Translations under genes and position numbers: made by a program
Notes under the pieces: generated by a model
The model's database searches: none
Told to the model about the DNA's origin: nothing
The model's input: only the letters and a program-made list of their open reading frames with translations
Assembly: GCA_029964075.1 (NCBI GenBank)
Contig: CM057148.1
Coordinates: forward strand, 27,831,916 to 27,895,915
Length of the DNA: 64,000 nt
Direction of reading: 5' to 3'
From: Patiria pectinifera
Lineage: Eukaryota; Echinodermata; Asteroidea; Valvatida; Asterinidae
In this document: one piece after another, positions 14,301-29,300 of the stretch
How positions within the stretch are numbered: the stretch's first letter is position 1
Layout: each line of letters starts with the position of its first letter

Positions 14301-17300
14301 GTATCATCAAGGACAATACTTCACAGGTAAATACATCAAATAGATCATCAGGAATACCACAAATGTGTACAAAGTGTACTGTGGTGAATACATGCATTTA
14401 ATAGACAATGTAATATTGACGCAACCATCATCAGTATCATCAAGGACAATACTTCACAGGTAAATACATCAAATAGATCATCAGGAATACCACAAATGTG
14501 CACAAAGTGTACTGTGGTGAATGCATGCATTAGACAATGTAATATTGACGCAACCATCATCAGTATCATCAAGGACAATACTTCACAGGTAAATACATGA
14601 AATAGATCATCAGGAATACCACAAATGTGTAATGTACATTGAAAAGCATAATACATACATGTACGTTTTTTGGATCGCGCTGTAAGTCGGCTTTCATAAG
14701 TCTCCATTTCGCTCAAGTCAGTTTCCCAAATACAAGCAATGCATCGTGAGCAATACCAGTAACCCAATGAGCACCAGTGCTGTGTGTTGATTGTGTACAC
14801 AATGAAAAATAGTTCAGGTGCAGCTTGATCCTGAAAAGTCAGTTGCCCACTGATCTGTGTCATCGCTAGGTCGACCTGAGGACAGCTTCCCATGTAATGT
14901 GCTCAGACAAACATTCAGATTTTTAACCCTCGGTGTGGCCACGTGGTGATAAAATTCTCCACATTTTCCAAATATGGTTTTAATTTTTTTTTCAATGGGC
15001 CAATAAGGCCAAGATTCCATGTAATCCTCACCCCTGTTATACACCACAAGCCTGTAGACTCCCATTGGCCAGACCCTAACCACTGCAGAGTAAGGAGTGT
15101 TGAAAGACAGCAGCCCCAAGAGGCGCCTAATGCCTTTGTGCAGTAATTGGAGATCTTAGTGGCCAACCCCTTTGTGCCGCCGATCTCTCTGTGTCAACCC
15201 CCCGTGCCGCCCAGAGCCCAGACAGGTCGTAAACAATCCTGGCCCACACAAAGGCTATGTGACCTGCCTATATCTTGTGCATGAGGGGGTTATTGACCTA
15301 GAAACACTGTGGTGATAAAATTCTCCATGTGGTTTCACGGTGTGATTTTTTTGGTCACTCGACTCAGAGGGTTAATATGATAAAATATTCATATAATAGC
15401 AACATTGTTACTCTATTTACTTGGAAATTACCTTTTCATTTTTTCATAGACGAGTACAATGTTCCTTGTCAGTTTGTTTCATCATTTCACCAGCTTAGTG
15501 TTACGGTCTTTGCTTTTATTTCAGCAAAAATTCAAATTGAAGTTTGATAGCAAGGGGAACTCCTTGGTATCAGGGAAGCATATTGCTGTGAAATCCTACC
15601 CTAAGCCATCCAAAGTCCACGTGGGCAGCCGTGTAGTAGGTGAGTCCAGACAATGCTTGCAATGCACTGCATTTGTGTTCATGACTTTCTTGACTGCAGC
15701 TCCAATTCTTCAGTATCTGTGTTGAGGTCGATCACTGCCCGTGCAGTATTAATGACAGTCTTCTCTCCAGCATTTGTTTGGGGTGAAGGGCGGGGGCGTG
15801 ATTTGAAAAGAAGGGGAGAGTTAGATGTAAACATTTCACATGTATTTTGGGCACACACACACATGCTTTAAACTGGTACATTTTTAATACTGTTTTCATT
15901 TAGTAATGCACACAAACATTTCGTTTAGGTCACACAAAAAAAGTCTCCGGTTTCTAATATGGAGCTTGCCCAAAAAGTGGTGCGGCGACGCGGCTTTTTT
16001 TTTTTTTAACCTGATTTTTTTGCTTCAAATGTCGGCTGATGACTGCAAATGGTGCCCGACTAAACTTAGTGCAAATATATGGGAGTCCAGAGAGGCCACA
16101 TAAATCTTATTCTCGATCATAACCCCTTCTAAAAACACGTTAAAATTATGCAGCAGCAGAATTCCAGTCAAACCAGTGAGTTTGGCGGTTTTGAGACATC
16201 ATCTTTCATTGAAAAAAACCACTTTTTCATTTTGCCGACGCGCATGGCTACGGCGACGCGCGCGCATACCAGAAACCGTTTTTTTGGCCTTATGTACTCT
16301 TTTTTTTATTGGTAAAATGCCAATTCCCTTTACCCTTTACCATTGTAATTTGTTTCATGAAGTCCATGAGAAAGACATGACCGCTTGTCTCCTGCAGAAC
16401 ACCTAGTCCATGACCTGCTGCATTCCTGCACTAGTGTCAAACTCAGATGTGATGTATCTCAGTGTATACAGCCTGTCTCAAAAAAATGGTACAATCAGAA
16501 AAAAAAATGTTAAATATGAAATTTCTAAATAAGTCATTCTTACTTGGCATAATATTAAAGAACAAAGACTGGGCTTTCCAATAGTGTTTGTTTGATCTAT
16601 AAATTTGCTTTTGTCAATTCAGAGATATAATCAATTTAGTGCAATACACCAAAATCGATTTTGTGCCACTTTTATGCATGTCTAAAAATTAATGTGGCCT
16701 GACGTTGCGAACTTAGCAATTTCTTCTTCTGTTTTAGCCTCTGAAGAAGAACTTGCGAAGTTCGCAACGTCAGGTCACATTAATTTTTAGATTTATATAT
16801 TTCAGGTCCATCCAGTCAGTAAGCAGTTTGCAGCAGTCTTACTTTTTTCACTTTTATGCATGGGCAGGGTTGTTTCGAGTACTGTGCCATGCTGTCTTGA
16901 AGCTCACAAAAGATTGCAACTTGGCAAAAAGAAACAAACTCGATTTTTGTGTTCCGCAGTAAACTGGAGTTATCTCTGGATTGACAAAAGCAAATGAGAT
17001 GAAACCAAAAGTATTGGAAAGCCTGGTCTTTTTTCTTTAATGTGATTCTCAAAACAACTTACTTATGTTGAGATTTAATATTGAATTTTGTTTTTGATTG
17101 TACAATTTTTTTTTGAGACAGGCTGTATATCATCCTGGAACCACTATTGATTTGTTAAAATACATGTACAAAATTAGCAGCATCATGGTAGGAATACATT
17201 GTTGGTAGATTGACACGTACAAGGTTGTGATTTCTGAATAATTGGACTTTTTTAAATTCTGTGTTTGCAGCTGAATGTGAGAGCGGAGAAAAAACATCGC

Positions 17301-20300
17301 AATGCACTCTGTATGCCGGCGTTGTAGCTGAAGTACCACTCCATAGCAATAAGGCCAGATATCTCATCTTCTTTGATGATGGCTACACACAATACCATGG
17401 TCTCAAGAAGATACATCTAGTTCATGAAGCCAGTAAGTACAATAAGTGTCCTAGGGTTTTTGCTTATGGACAAATTCATCTGCCAAAATCTAAGTGATAG
17501 ACAAATTGTATTATTTTTTTTATTTTACACTGAGTAAATTCCCACCAGTGGTGCATTATTTGTATATGAATTGAAATATTAAGACCTGTGTTTAAAAAAA
17601 ATGTTTAATTAACCCTCTGTGTGGCCACGTGGTGATAAAATTCTCCACATTTTCCAAATATGGTCATAACTTTTTTCTCAATGGGCCAATAAGGCCAAGA
17701 TTCCATGTAATCCTCACCCCTGAAATACACCACAAGCCTGTAGACTCCCATTGGCCAGACCCTAACCACTGCAGAGTAAGGAGTGTTGAAAGACAGCAGC
17801 CCCAAGGCGCCTAATGCCTTTGTGCAGTAATTGGAGATCTTAGTGGCCAACCCATTTGTGCCGCTGATCTCTCTGTGTCAACCCCTCGTGCCGTCCAGAG
17901 CTCAGACAGGTCGTAAACAATCCTGGCCCACACAAAGGCCATGTGACCTGCCTATATTTTGTGCATGAGGGGGTTATTGACCTAGAAACAGTGTGGTGAT
18001 AAAATTCTCCATATGGTTTCACGGTGTTATTTTGTTAAGGGGATGTTAGTGTGATGAAACAGTTATGGACGTGATGCTTAAAACTGGTCAGGGATCTGGT
18101 TGCCAATAATAGCCCAACCTTCAGCTCAGGCCTCACACCATACTTCACTGTCATGATTAACAAGATGTAATTGTTGATTACCAACTTTCAAAAAAAATAA
18201 ACACAAGGGAAATAATTTTGGAGGAATGTGTGGCGTTCTCCAGTGAATGTAGTGATATTTCACACATGGCATGCATGGCAAGCACTAAATGAAAGTTGTG
18301 CATTTTACCTGAAAAACACAGTCTTACTCCCAAACACTTTGCATCAATCTTATACTGTCTGTATTTTTTCTTAGCTAATTCACACATTGAGAGTGAATAA
18401 AGCATTCTCATTTGACAATTTTTTCTTTTGAAATAAATGTGTTCTTTTATTAATGTGATCATGGTTAACATCCAGAGTTTCTGGCCTCCTGTTCAAACTC
18501 CCCTACGGAGTCCTTAGGAGAAGAACCAACCAAGGAACCAAGTAGCCAAAGTTAAATGTATAACTTGATCAGATTTATCAAAACTTGGCAGTGACTGATT
18601 ATGGTCTTGAATTGAGACTAGTCAACACTACTTACTTTGTGAAATGGATTGTCATTTCACCATATGATTCTTGTTTTGTAGGTGATAATGTGTGGGAAGA
18701 TGTTCCAGATGACATGAAGGAGTTTATTCAAGAATATTTAGAGAAGTATCCTGAGAGGCCCATGGTCCGTTTACATCGTGGTCAGTGTGTCAAAACAGAA
18801 TGGAATGGAGTGTGGTAAGTACATATAGCTTATTATTCAAATTAGGTTTTGCCTTTCACCACCGTTTTTAAACACTGTATACTCAGTGTGTTACCTCCCG
18901 AATGAAAGTTGGAAAAAATCACTCGGGTGGGACTCGAACCCACGACCTCCTGCTTTCTAGTGCAGATGTCTTACCACTCGACCACCGAGCTAACGGGATC
19001 GGTTGGCCGGTTCGAATCTGATGTACATTGCCATTGACAAGTACAGCAGGCCCCTATACTGGACTTAACACATGGGCTGTGATACTACGAAAATGTGCAC
19101 GGTTGAAAATGCAGTCGGACGGTTAAAAAGGAATCCACCGCGTTTCAACCACAATTTAACCATGTGTATTGAGTCTTAACCCTAACCCCCTAGGCCCTTG
19201 TTGCTTACAACCATCCTCAATCCTCCAAAATCCTCCAAAATTTTCCAAAATTTTGCAACTCCGCCTTAATTTTTCAAAATTGTCAGACAGTCCTGCCTCA
19301 AAATGCATTCATCCTCAATCCTCCAAAATCCTCCTCATCCCAAAACTTTGCACTCGTGCTTAAATGAAGGATAACCAATGCCAAATCCTTCAAAATCATC
19401 AGACAGTCCTGCCTCAAAATGGATTCATCCTCAATCCTCCAAAATCCTCTTGTGCTTCAATCACCATTCATCCTCAATCCTCCAGAATCCTCATGTGCTT
19501 CAATCACCATTCATCCTCAATCCTCCAGAATCCTCATTTGATTCAATCACCATTCATCCTCAATCCTCTAGATTCCTCCAAAACCGCCAGGAGGATTTTG
19601 GAGGAGTGAGGTGGGTTAGGGTTAATCCTTAACCCGATTTTAACCGCGTTTCCACCTAAGCCTCACGCCCACACCTCTTCATTGTTATTCAGTACTAATC
19701 CTCTCTCCGTCCATGCCCTGGCATGGGATAACTTGTCAATCACAAACCGTTACGCACCGTTACCCGATAAGCCATTATGAGCTCCGTGCGCTACCAAAAG
19801 AGGGCGCCCTTTCACCTAGCAACGACGTCCCATGGGTGGGCATTTCGCTGGTTGACGCGTACCGTTCAAACGTGTTCCTTGTGTGTGCCGCACGCACACC
19901 AGGGGATTTGTACTATTTACACGCGCGCAGGGCCGCGCTTCGCGTCAAACGAATTGCAGTCAGGCAACATGGCGTCGGTCTGGCACCCCCAGCTGTACTT
20001 CCTTTGCCGGTGAGGGGGTGCTTGTGAACGGAGCAGATAGCCACCTATTACAGGATTATCACCTTACACAAAGCACTATGACTGGCCGTGTGGGATTAAA
20101 AACCGCCAAGGCAAGGCGCCCGAAAACCACCCCCATTTTAACCGAGAAGCAAGACTGGATGTGAGGGATTAAATACCGCGAAACTGACCGCAGAGTTAAT
20201 GAGCAACTCTGTAAGCCAAGTCCCGAATAGTCTGGTTCCCAGACCTGACAATTATTCCCGACGCTCACGTCTGAAATTGTAGGTCAGGCAGCCTCCGTGG

Positions 20301-23300
20301 CTAAAAATAAACATGACGACATTAATGGCCCTTTTTCAAAGCGCGGCTTCGTTTCAGATTTCGCTTTATCACTTGTAGCTTTTAATGTTCTGATCAAATC
20401 TTTAAATAAATCACTTGCTTCGTAATATCATACAGTTATGATAATACAGTTTGATGTTTTTGTAAGATAACATTGAGTAATGTTGATCTGGAATCTTCAA
20501 AATTAGGGAACCAAATAGCACTGTTAGCAGGCGGAGCCGAATGAAGACCAAGTTTTGGAAAATCTCGGTAATGGTCGTCAAATTCAAAATTGTACATGAC
20601 GCAGCAAAAAGTTCGCCCGTATGATCCGAGTATATATTTGATGCACAAAATCGTCGTTGAATTTCAAGTTTTCTAAATGAAAACAATGAATATTAATTAT
20701 CAACTCATTTAAAATAAAACTAACAAGCAATTAGCAGTTAATTAAACCTATATTATAATACTCGGAAATACTCGGGCGCTATCCGATTGTCGACGAAACG
20801 ACTTCGGCAAACTTCGGAAATTTTCGGAAAAAGGAGGAATTCCTCCCGTTTTAGTCACGTGACGTAAATTGTAATACATTGTATTACCGGAGGCTACCGG
20901 ACCTTAAAGATTCATCAGGAATAGTCGGAATCTTTTGGTCTGGGAACCAGACTAAGTCCCGAAAAGACACCTGTTCTAACTGTGTACTTTTTGGTCCCAT
21001 TATTCAACCGTGTTTCAATCGGGCGCCGGCACGGTTAAAATGTGTGGTTTCCAGATTTAACTGTCTCACTGCATTTTTAACCGTGTACATTTTCATAGTG
21101 TGATGGCCATTTGCTGAAGATTTCTGAGACGTCTTGCATGTCTTGAAGAAAAATGACATGGTTTGCATACAGAGTTAATAAAGCTGGTCATGACAGATGT
21201 TGACAGATATCAGGGGCTGTTTTACCGAAGCAGAGGAGTCACGCATTGAAATGAGGAGAACAGAATGACTTGAATAATGGAATGTTGATATGTACATTTG
21301 CCAAAATCATCTTCATACCGGTTGGAAGAATTATTTGTACTTTAAATGCTTTTCACCTGGGATTTCTTTTCCAGTGAATGTTGATGTGTCACTTTGGATT
21401 CAGAAATGATTATGAAGTTGGTTGTAATGGCAGTGTTGTAAGCAGTGTAAGATTCTATATATTTTGCTGAGTCTTCCAATGAATTTATCCAACTGCATGA
21501 TACCTTTGAGTGTTTCTGTGGCAGTTGTTATGATGTGATTCAGGGATGAAACTTTTCCGATTTTAATCGGAAATCCAACGACTTTTTGAATGTTCCAACG
21601 AAATTTCCGATTTTTTTACAGTGTGGCCCACAAAATTTGATTTTGTAACGATTTTTTCACAAAATGTCATTTTATTTCAATCATAATTTCGAAGAAAAGT
21701 TGATGAAAAGTCGATGGAAATGGCACGTTAAAATCATCACGAACGTAGTTTTAATCTCTTTTACCAGTCGTGGTTCAACGGTAGAAACACAGGGCATAAC
21801 ACTGATTGCAGCCTTCTCTGGCTGGACAAAAGGTTAAACAGTGACAGGTGACATGGAAAAATCACTGTGTCGCACGTGCGTGCGAATATGCAATGGTACC
21901 ATGGTCGGGAACGGGTAGCCTTGTGAACGATCCAGTGGATAAAATCATTATGTTCTGCGATTTTCGGAGGTTTCAGATTTAGTTGCACAAAATTCAATGC
22001 TTTAAAAATCGTGATGATTATCTCGAAGATAGCGAAGAGAGCATTAGCGAAACATTTCACTGGCATTTGTTGGAAGAGAAAGACGACAATGCCTGATTTT
22101 TCCCCCACGTATGAATGCAAGTGGAGTAGTGGAGTTGGGTGGTTGAATCATGCACATAAATGAAGCACCATGCACATAATTGAAGCACCATGAATGGTGC
22201 CCTTGTCTTTCAGACTTTTCCCTCAACTTTCTCAAGTAAGAAGTGAACTTCTTCATTGATGACTCCATTACTCTAACCGTAATTCAGGCATTTTATGCAA
22301 TGAAAACACTGACCTTTTTTTTTTTCATCGTAAAATTTTGTTTAAATCGAAAATAAAGCAGGAGTTCGTGTCCGGAAATTGGGCATGAAGTGTATTGTAC
22401 ATGCACGTAGGCCTGCATGTGTGTAACTGCAGCGCGGCCCAGATTTCGGACACATATTTTGTTCGGCCTATTTTCCGATTTTTTTGGCCATATGCCAGTT
22501 TCATCCCCGGTGATTTATACTGACTGTATACCAATAGGTGGCGTGCTAAGGTGATAGAGGTGGATGGCTCTTTGGTGAATGTGAACTTCCCTAACGATGG
22601 ACGCAATGAATGGATCTACAAAGGATCACCAAGACTAGAGCCACTGCATAGGGAATTGGTAGGTTACTGTATCTTGTACTTGTGTGCCCTTCATTCACTT
22701 AACTAGTCATGATATACCTCTTGTTGTATTCTAACTGCTAAGGTGTGTTTGGTACATGGTATCCAATCCACCATAATGATACACAAGTCCCACAGTTACT
22801 GGTGAGTAATAAGCGTGAATACAAATCGTCGGTCGCACCACAAAACATGACAAACCGGCGAATCTCGATTTTTTGCCAAATTGAGTTTTTGTCATTAACG
22901 TTATTATTTCATCAAAGTGCTCATTCTCAGAAAGGTTTAGTCCGGTCGGAGTTCTAATTAAACAAAAACACTAATTAGACTGTGTGGCGTATCTCTAAAA
23001 AATGAAAAATGCTATCCCGATACGCCACTTTACACGCTAATTCCCATAGTGTTATGACGTCATGGGAGCGTCGACATGAACAATTGGAATTTAACGTTTC
23101 ACGAACCGACGTATCTTCGTATTTGGCACACGGTCACTAATACGCGCGTTGTATGACACACAACAAACATGATAAAAATCTGTTTCATGAAGTGACGAAT
23201 AACTGTGGAACTAAATTTCTCAAAAAACTAAGCAACTTAGATGCACACGGATTGCATACAATAAAGTTCAATCTATAATTTACTCGCAAAAACGAAACAG

Positions 23301-26300
23301 CTTGAATACTTACACAGTGAGTATATGGAATGAGCCTACAAAATAATGACCAACTTTAAATCGTTTTTTCTCGAAACACACAAAAAAATGCGATACGTTG
23401 GTTCGTTTTACAACCGACGAAATCTTGCAGAGTGGAAATGAATATGAACAGTCAGCTGTAACCACATGATGCCTGCATATATTAAGGTGTCAAAGTGAGT
23501 GATATATTGAATTGAGAGCAAAGTAGCTCTTCTTCAACCACTAGGTGAAATGTCTTTTAGCCTCAATATCACAGATTGTGGTCACATAGAGCAAATCTAT
23601 GCCTATTTCAGACAATCCCATCAATTTGCCCAATGCATATGGGCTCCGTGCGCCAACAAAAGAGGGCACGTTTTTACTTCATTTGAGAGCTCTGTGGACG
23701 GGACACACAGCGTGTGTGTACTGTACTGTACTGGTTCGCGCGCGAAGTACGCACGACTTCCTGAATGTGCAAAAGATATAGCCACCGAGTCTTCGCGTGA
23801 GCGCGTCGACGGTGCGCGAATAAGTTCGAATTCAACTTGCGATGGTCCCCAAGACTAATCCCCGCCTCCAATAACTTTGGATACATTCGAAATACGCAGT
23901 GGATGGACTGGGAACCAGTCTAGGTCACCCCCCTCTCTCCTTTTCTGGCCGTTGATGGGGTACTTGTGCACGGAGCCCATAGGCAGTCACTGTACTTACC
24001 TGTATGACATGCATGCACTGCCAAAAATATATTTCTTATTTTGAGAAAAAAAAACTTAAAACAAGTTATTTTTTCTAGGGAGTGACACAAGAAAATATTT
24101 CTAAAAGGCCAATTCTTGTTTTAAGAAACTTTTTATTAAAATTTTTTCTAATGTTCTTGATTTAGGATAAATAATTTTCTTAACTTTTGTCAAAATAAGA
24201 AAACAAAATCTAAACTTTTCTCAGTTATGTTTCTTATTTTAAGAAAAACTGCAAGAAAATTTTTCTTGTTACAATTTTCTAGGGAGTGACACAAGAAAAC
24301 CTCTTTCCTTTTCTTGAATCAAGAATATAACCCCTTCATATTGCAAAAAAAATTCTAATTTTTTTTCTTGTTTCTTACTCAACTTTTGTCAAATTAAGAA
24401 TATTTTTTTCTAAACTTTTCTCAGTTTGTTTCTTATTTTAAGAAAAACTGCAAGAACATTTTTCTTGTTACAATTTTCTAGGGAGTGACACAAGAAAACC
24501 TCTTTCCTTTTCTTGAATCAAGAATATAACCCCTTCATATTGCAAAAAAAATCTAGTTTTTTTTTCTTGTTTCTTACTCAACATTTGTCAAATTAAGAAT
24601 ATTTTTTTCTAAACTTTTCTCAGTTTGTTTCTTATTTTAAGAAAAACTGCAAGAACATTTTTCTTGTTACAATTTTCTAGGGAGTGACACAAGAAAACCT
24701 CTTTCCTTTTCTTGAATCAAGAATATAACCCCTTCATATTGCAAAAAAAAATCTAGTTTTTTTCTTGTTTCTTTCTCAACTTTTGTCAAATTAAGAATAT
24801 TTTTCTCTTAAGTTTTCTCAGTATGTTTCTTATTTTAAGAAAAACTGCAAGGACAATTTTCTTGTTACCATTTTCTAGGATTAGGAATGACACAAGAAAA
24901 CCTTTTTCCTTTTCTAGAATCAAGACCATTAACTCTTAGCTGGAATTGTAATCGGTTTTTTTTTCTTGTTTCTGCTGAGGTTTTCTTGGATTCCAAAAGA
25001 AAAGACATCATAAATCTTAGTACAAATTAATGAGAATTGTTTTCCTACTACAAGAAAACAATTTTGAAAGCTAACTTCAAGGCAAAGGTATGCATTCATC
25101 ATAGCAGCAATGGATGCCATGAAGACATTGTGTTAATATTTAACAAATAAAAGTCCTTTGTTTCAGGCTTTCTTTTTTTAATCACTCTGTATAGTTTGCT
25201 CATTTCAATAATAATATTTTCAACTTACAACTTTATTTAAAAATTTTGTCACTGTCATAACTAGGCCAATATACATTTTTATTGGTGAACTTCAAACCTT
25301 ACTTTTGAGCATTATTCTCAAAACTTAGATTTGCTTCTCAGGCAGAGCCTAATCGCCAAACTCAGATTAACTTCTAACAATTCTAAAAATCCATTTTCTT
25401 ATCAGTGACTTCCACTTTATATGTTACTTTCTATAAAAGAAAAGGAATTGCTATCTCACTCATGCTTAGTGGGTTATGTGTGCAATGTTCAACATGTATT
25501 ACAGTATGCATGTACATACACATAACTTTGCAACTACCGATCTGAAACTTACACAACTTTCAATCTTTTCAATCCTTAAACATCTTCAACAATAAAGTTC
25601 ATACAAATAGCCATCCTTAATCTATGATAATTAAGTTAAAACATGACAATAAAACTAACATTTGTACATACCTTTGGCAGAATAAAAATGATGGAAATGG
25701 TAAGTGAATGTTCAGGCCTGACAGCTGAAACAATACACTTTTAAATTTCAGTTGGCCACTCCCCCAACAGCGCCCTCTGTTGTTCTGGCCAAAGTCATAC
25801 AATTTTAATTTCATTCAAGAAAAGTTTTCTTAAAATGAGAAAGTATTTTTTGTACAATGCATCAACAAAGAACACTTGGCAAGAATAATTTTCTTGAAGT
25901 GTAGCATTTTTTGAAGACAAGAATTGTTTTTATTAACATAGGAAATATTTTCTTAAAATAAGAAAATAGATGGCAAATATGAGAAAAACACAGTTCGTAG
26001 TTCTTAAACAAATTTCTTTTATACGAAATTTTCTTAAAATTAGAAAATTTTCTTGTAATGAGAATAATTTTGAGAAAAAAAATCTTAAAAGAAGATATAA
26101 TTTCTTCAAGTATATTTTATTAAATATTTTAAGAAGTATTTTCTTGCCCATTTTCTTTTTTCTTACAAATTATCTTAAATCTAGAATATTTTTCTAATTT
26201 CAAGAAAAGTTTTCTTAAGTAAGAAAATATTTTTGGCAGTGTGTGTCCTGTACGTTGCATTGACTAGGAGACAGCCAAGTATCTGAGGGAATCTGGCCGA

Positions 26301-29300
26301 TTGATTGCAGGCAGTAGTGTTTCTAAGAAGCGAGGTGGTCCCTGTGTGGAATATCAACGAGTCAATCCAGACTTTCTGGTGTCAGGTCAGTTCACTCATA
26401 GACATTCATCTCCGACACATAGCATACAAATATTGAGTGGCTCAGCGTGGAATGGGAGGAATATTATCGCAAGGTAAAATCTGGACTTTTCCGAGTGAAC
26501 TGGAAAAGTCCAGATTTTACCGAGCGATAATATTCCTCCCATTTCACAATTTAAAGCCACTCAATATTTGTTTTATATAACTGCCATATAGATCCTTGTT
26601 ATTTGATATATTTGAACTTTTTTTTCAATACAAAACTGGAGGAAAATGTATTTCTCTCTACCAAACCACCCCTTCACGAAAACGTTTGAACCCAACGCTG
26701 TAGCGCTGGCGCTGGCTCTTTGGAACAATACGCGCTACGCGCAACGCTGAACGCGCACACCAGCATGCATTTGCACACAAATACCGCGTCATGATCCTAA
26801 CTGTTGACTAGTATTTCCCATTCCCCATGGGCGGATAGTACTTTTTGAGCCGCGGCATGAATGGGAGCAATAACGAAGGCCACGTGATGTGAGTTCCACC
26901 AATCAAATGACAAGGATCTGTATGTCGGTTATATAATATTAAAAGTCAGGTGTGCTTTTTATCCCCCTGGCTGTAAGCCGGAGGGGGAGATTGCGATAGC
27001 GTATTCCTTCTGCGTGTCTGTGCGTGCGTGTTTACGGTGTAACTCCAGGACACATGCGTGCAACATCATCGATGAATCGAGGACAGAAATTGAAACCGAA
27101 TGGTTACCTGTGTTTACACAGCTGCGTTTGTTTATGGTGTAAATCAAGGACACACACGTGCAACATCATTGATGAATCGAGGACAGGAACCAAATCGAGG
27201 ACGACCTCGAATAGAAAACGTGAACAAAACCAATGAGAGCTGTTGCGAAAAAGTTAAAAGTACAAAAAAAGGAAAAGGGAAGAGGAACAAAAGACAATCC
27301 TCGATTTATACCGTAAACAAATGTGTCTGTGCATGTGTACGTGAACTACACGTATATACACCCTGAGGACAGACAGACAAAGGGAGAACAACAGATTCTT
27401 TGTTGTCCTCGAGAGTTCATCTTTTGTTGAAATCAGTCCTCGGTCATGCGTTTGTGTGCTTAGTCTATGGGAGAGTGTTATATTACAGGGACAAAGGAAA
27501 AGACAAAGCATTGTCCTCGAGAGTATAGTAAAACACGACTGTGTGTATATGTGTGTTATGTTTTGGTTAGGTTAGCTCTTGTCAGCATGATAACTTGAGA
27601 AATACTTTACTCATGAACGTGAAATTTTGGTTTGTGGGTTGTGCTTGATAGTCTTAACAAGCCTAGTATTTTTTGGGGCGGACAGGTCAAATGTTGCTAA
27701 AACAATAGAAATCTTCCATTTTGGTTAGGGACACTGAATTATAAAAACTGCCAGCATGCCAGGGAGATTGCGCAAGTCCCACTTGCAGTATTTTTATTAT
27801 TTGGAAATTGGAAAATTGAAGTAGGAAGCCATTTCCATGGACTGACTGAATTAAATTTTCAAAGGTGCATTTATGATTAAATATAAAATCGCTATGGAAC
27901 TATATCAAAATTTGCCGAAATTTCCAAACCAAAACCAAAGTCAGTTGTTATGTTAGGGATTGTTTGGAAATGTGCATTTTAGCACCACATTTTTTTTATT
28001 TGGTTAACCAAAATTACAAAGCTTACATCCTAAATTTATCAAAACTTTTCTTAAAAAAAAACAATATTTAAGGGGTGACAGTCGCACATTCTCAATCTCT
28101 ATCGATGTGAAAGAAGTAATGCTGTAATTCGAATAGCATATTGGATTTCCAAAAGTTGATGAATAAGTCAAAATGGGCATCTGATCGTGTTTTCCACGCA
28201 CTTATCAATTGTTTTTGTATGTTGCATTTTGAGTGTATAATAATTGTCATTGTGTTGTTAGAATTGATTAATTTCCTCTTTAACAAACGCTATATACCAT
28301 CTGTGGTTCTGTTCTGATTGACTTCAGTGCAAAGATCCTTTTTAACCCAAACTCCCTAGGCCTTTTTGCTAGAATATAGCCTCAATCCTGCAAAATCCTC
28401 CAATTGGCCTCATGGAAAAATAGCATATGGCCTCAATCCTGCAAATTCCTCCATTATTTCTTGAATATGGTCCGTGGAGAGGTGACCACTGCCTGAATCT
28501 TGCAAAATGCTCCAGCTATGACTGTCAATAGGCTGAGGCAGAGGCAGTGACATCCTGGAGCAGTGTGGAGGATTTCAAGTATAATCAAGGACTAAATTTA
28601 TGCTAGGCTGAACATAAACAACACAAGGTCCGGCCCAAGACCTTGACACAATGCGTCCTCCGAAATCAGCAACGCACTTTTGCCATGTAACCTCAATCCT
28701 GCAATTTCCTCCAATTTGCAAAAAGGATTTTGGAGGATTTGGGATGGTTAGGGTTTAATAAGGAAAGAAAGTAACTTGTTAGTTCTTTGTGAATCTGTGT
28801 GTACAGAGAATGACATCCTGGCTCTAGCCGAAGGCAAGAAACCTCTGATAAGACCAGAGACAACCAGTCAATATTCCCAATCTAAAGGAGTGGTTTCTTC
28901 CAAGATTGTAGAGAAGATGCCTGTAGTGCAGTGGGCTGTCATCACACTCAGGAGTAAGTAGTCTATCTGTCCTTAAAGAGGTTGTGGAATGCTCGAAGAA
29001 ATTTCCGTCATTATTCGGGTATATGTAGCCTAAGTTGTGATGAAATAAAAACGACTATTGTGTCTGTCATGAAATGAGTACAAAAGGTACTTTTGAGAGC
29101 TGTTTTTCAGGTCCTGTTTCGACCTGAACGTGCAATTTGTGTAAAAGTCGTCGTTTGGGGCAGCAAACAAAACATAGTAAATCGTGACGTAATAAACAGG
29201 ACTCGTTTATACTACGCTGCATCGGAAGTATAAACAGGACTCCTGATGCAGTGTAGTATAAAGGAGTCCTGTTTATTATGTCACGATTTACTATGTTTTG

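Noticed and set aside
11238..14893. Long minus-strand open frames (445, 371, 193 and 181 codons) with 43-residue repeats rich in HFVHICG and VASILHC
   Set aside because: They are a by-product of a 129-base tandem repeat that is a multiple of 3. They change frame at the 784-base block duplication, have no homology I recognise, and are antisense to a proven exon.
18476..18556. Possible extra exon after acatccag ([14 protein letters not shown] text)
   Set aside because: No GT donor follows the open part, and exon 6 (A|) joins exon 7 (GT) directly to give AGT in the conserved Tudor alignment.
18921..18991. Functional tRNA genes here, at 30836-30907 or in the SINE heads
   Set aside because: Stem mismatches, missing variable arm or wrong residues, and some are attached to SINE bodies.
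24016..26241. LTR retrotransposon
   Set aside because: The ends are inverted, not direct, and no gag/pol text or primer-binding site is visible.
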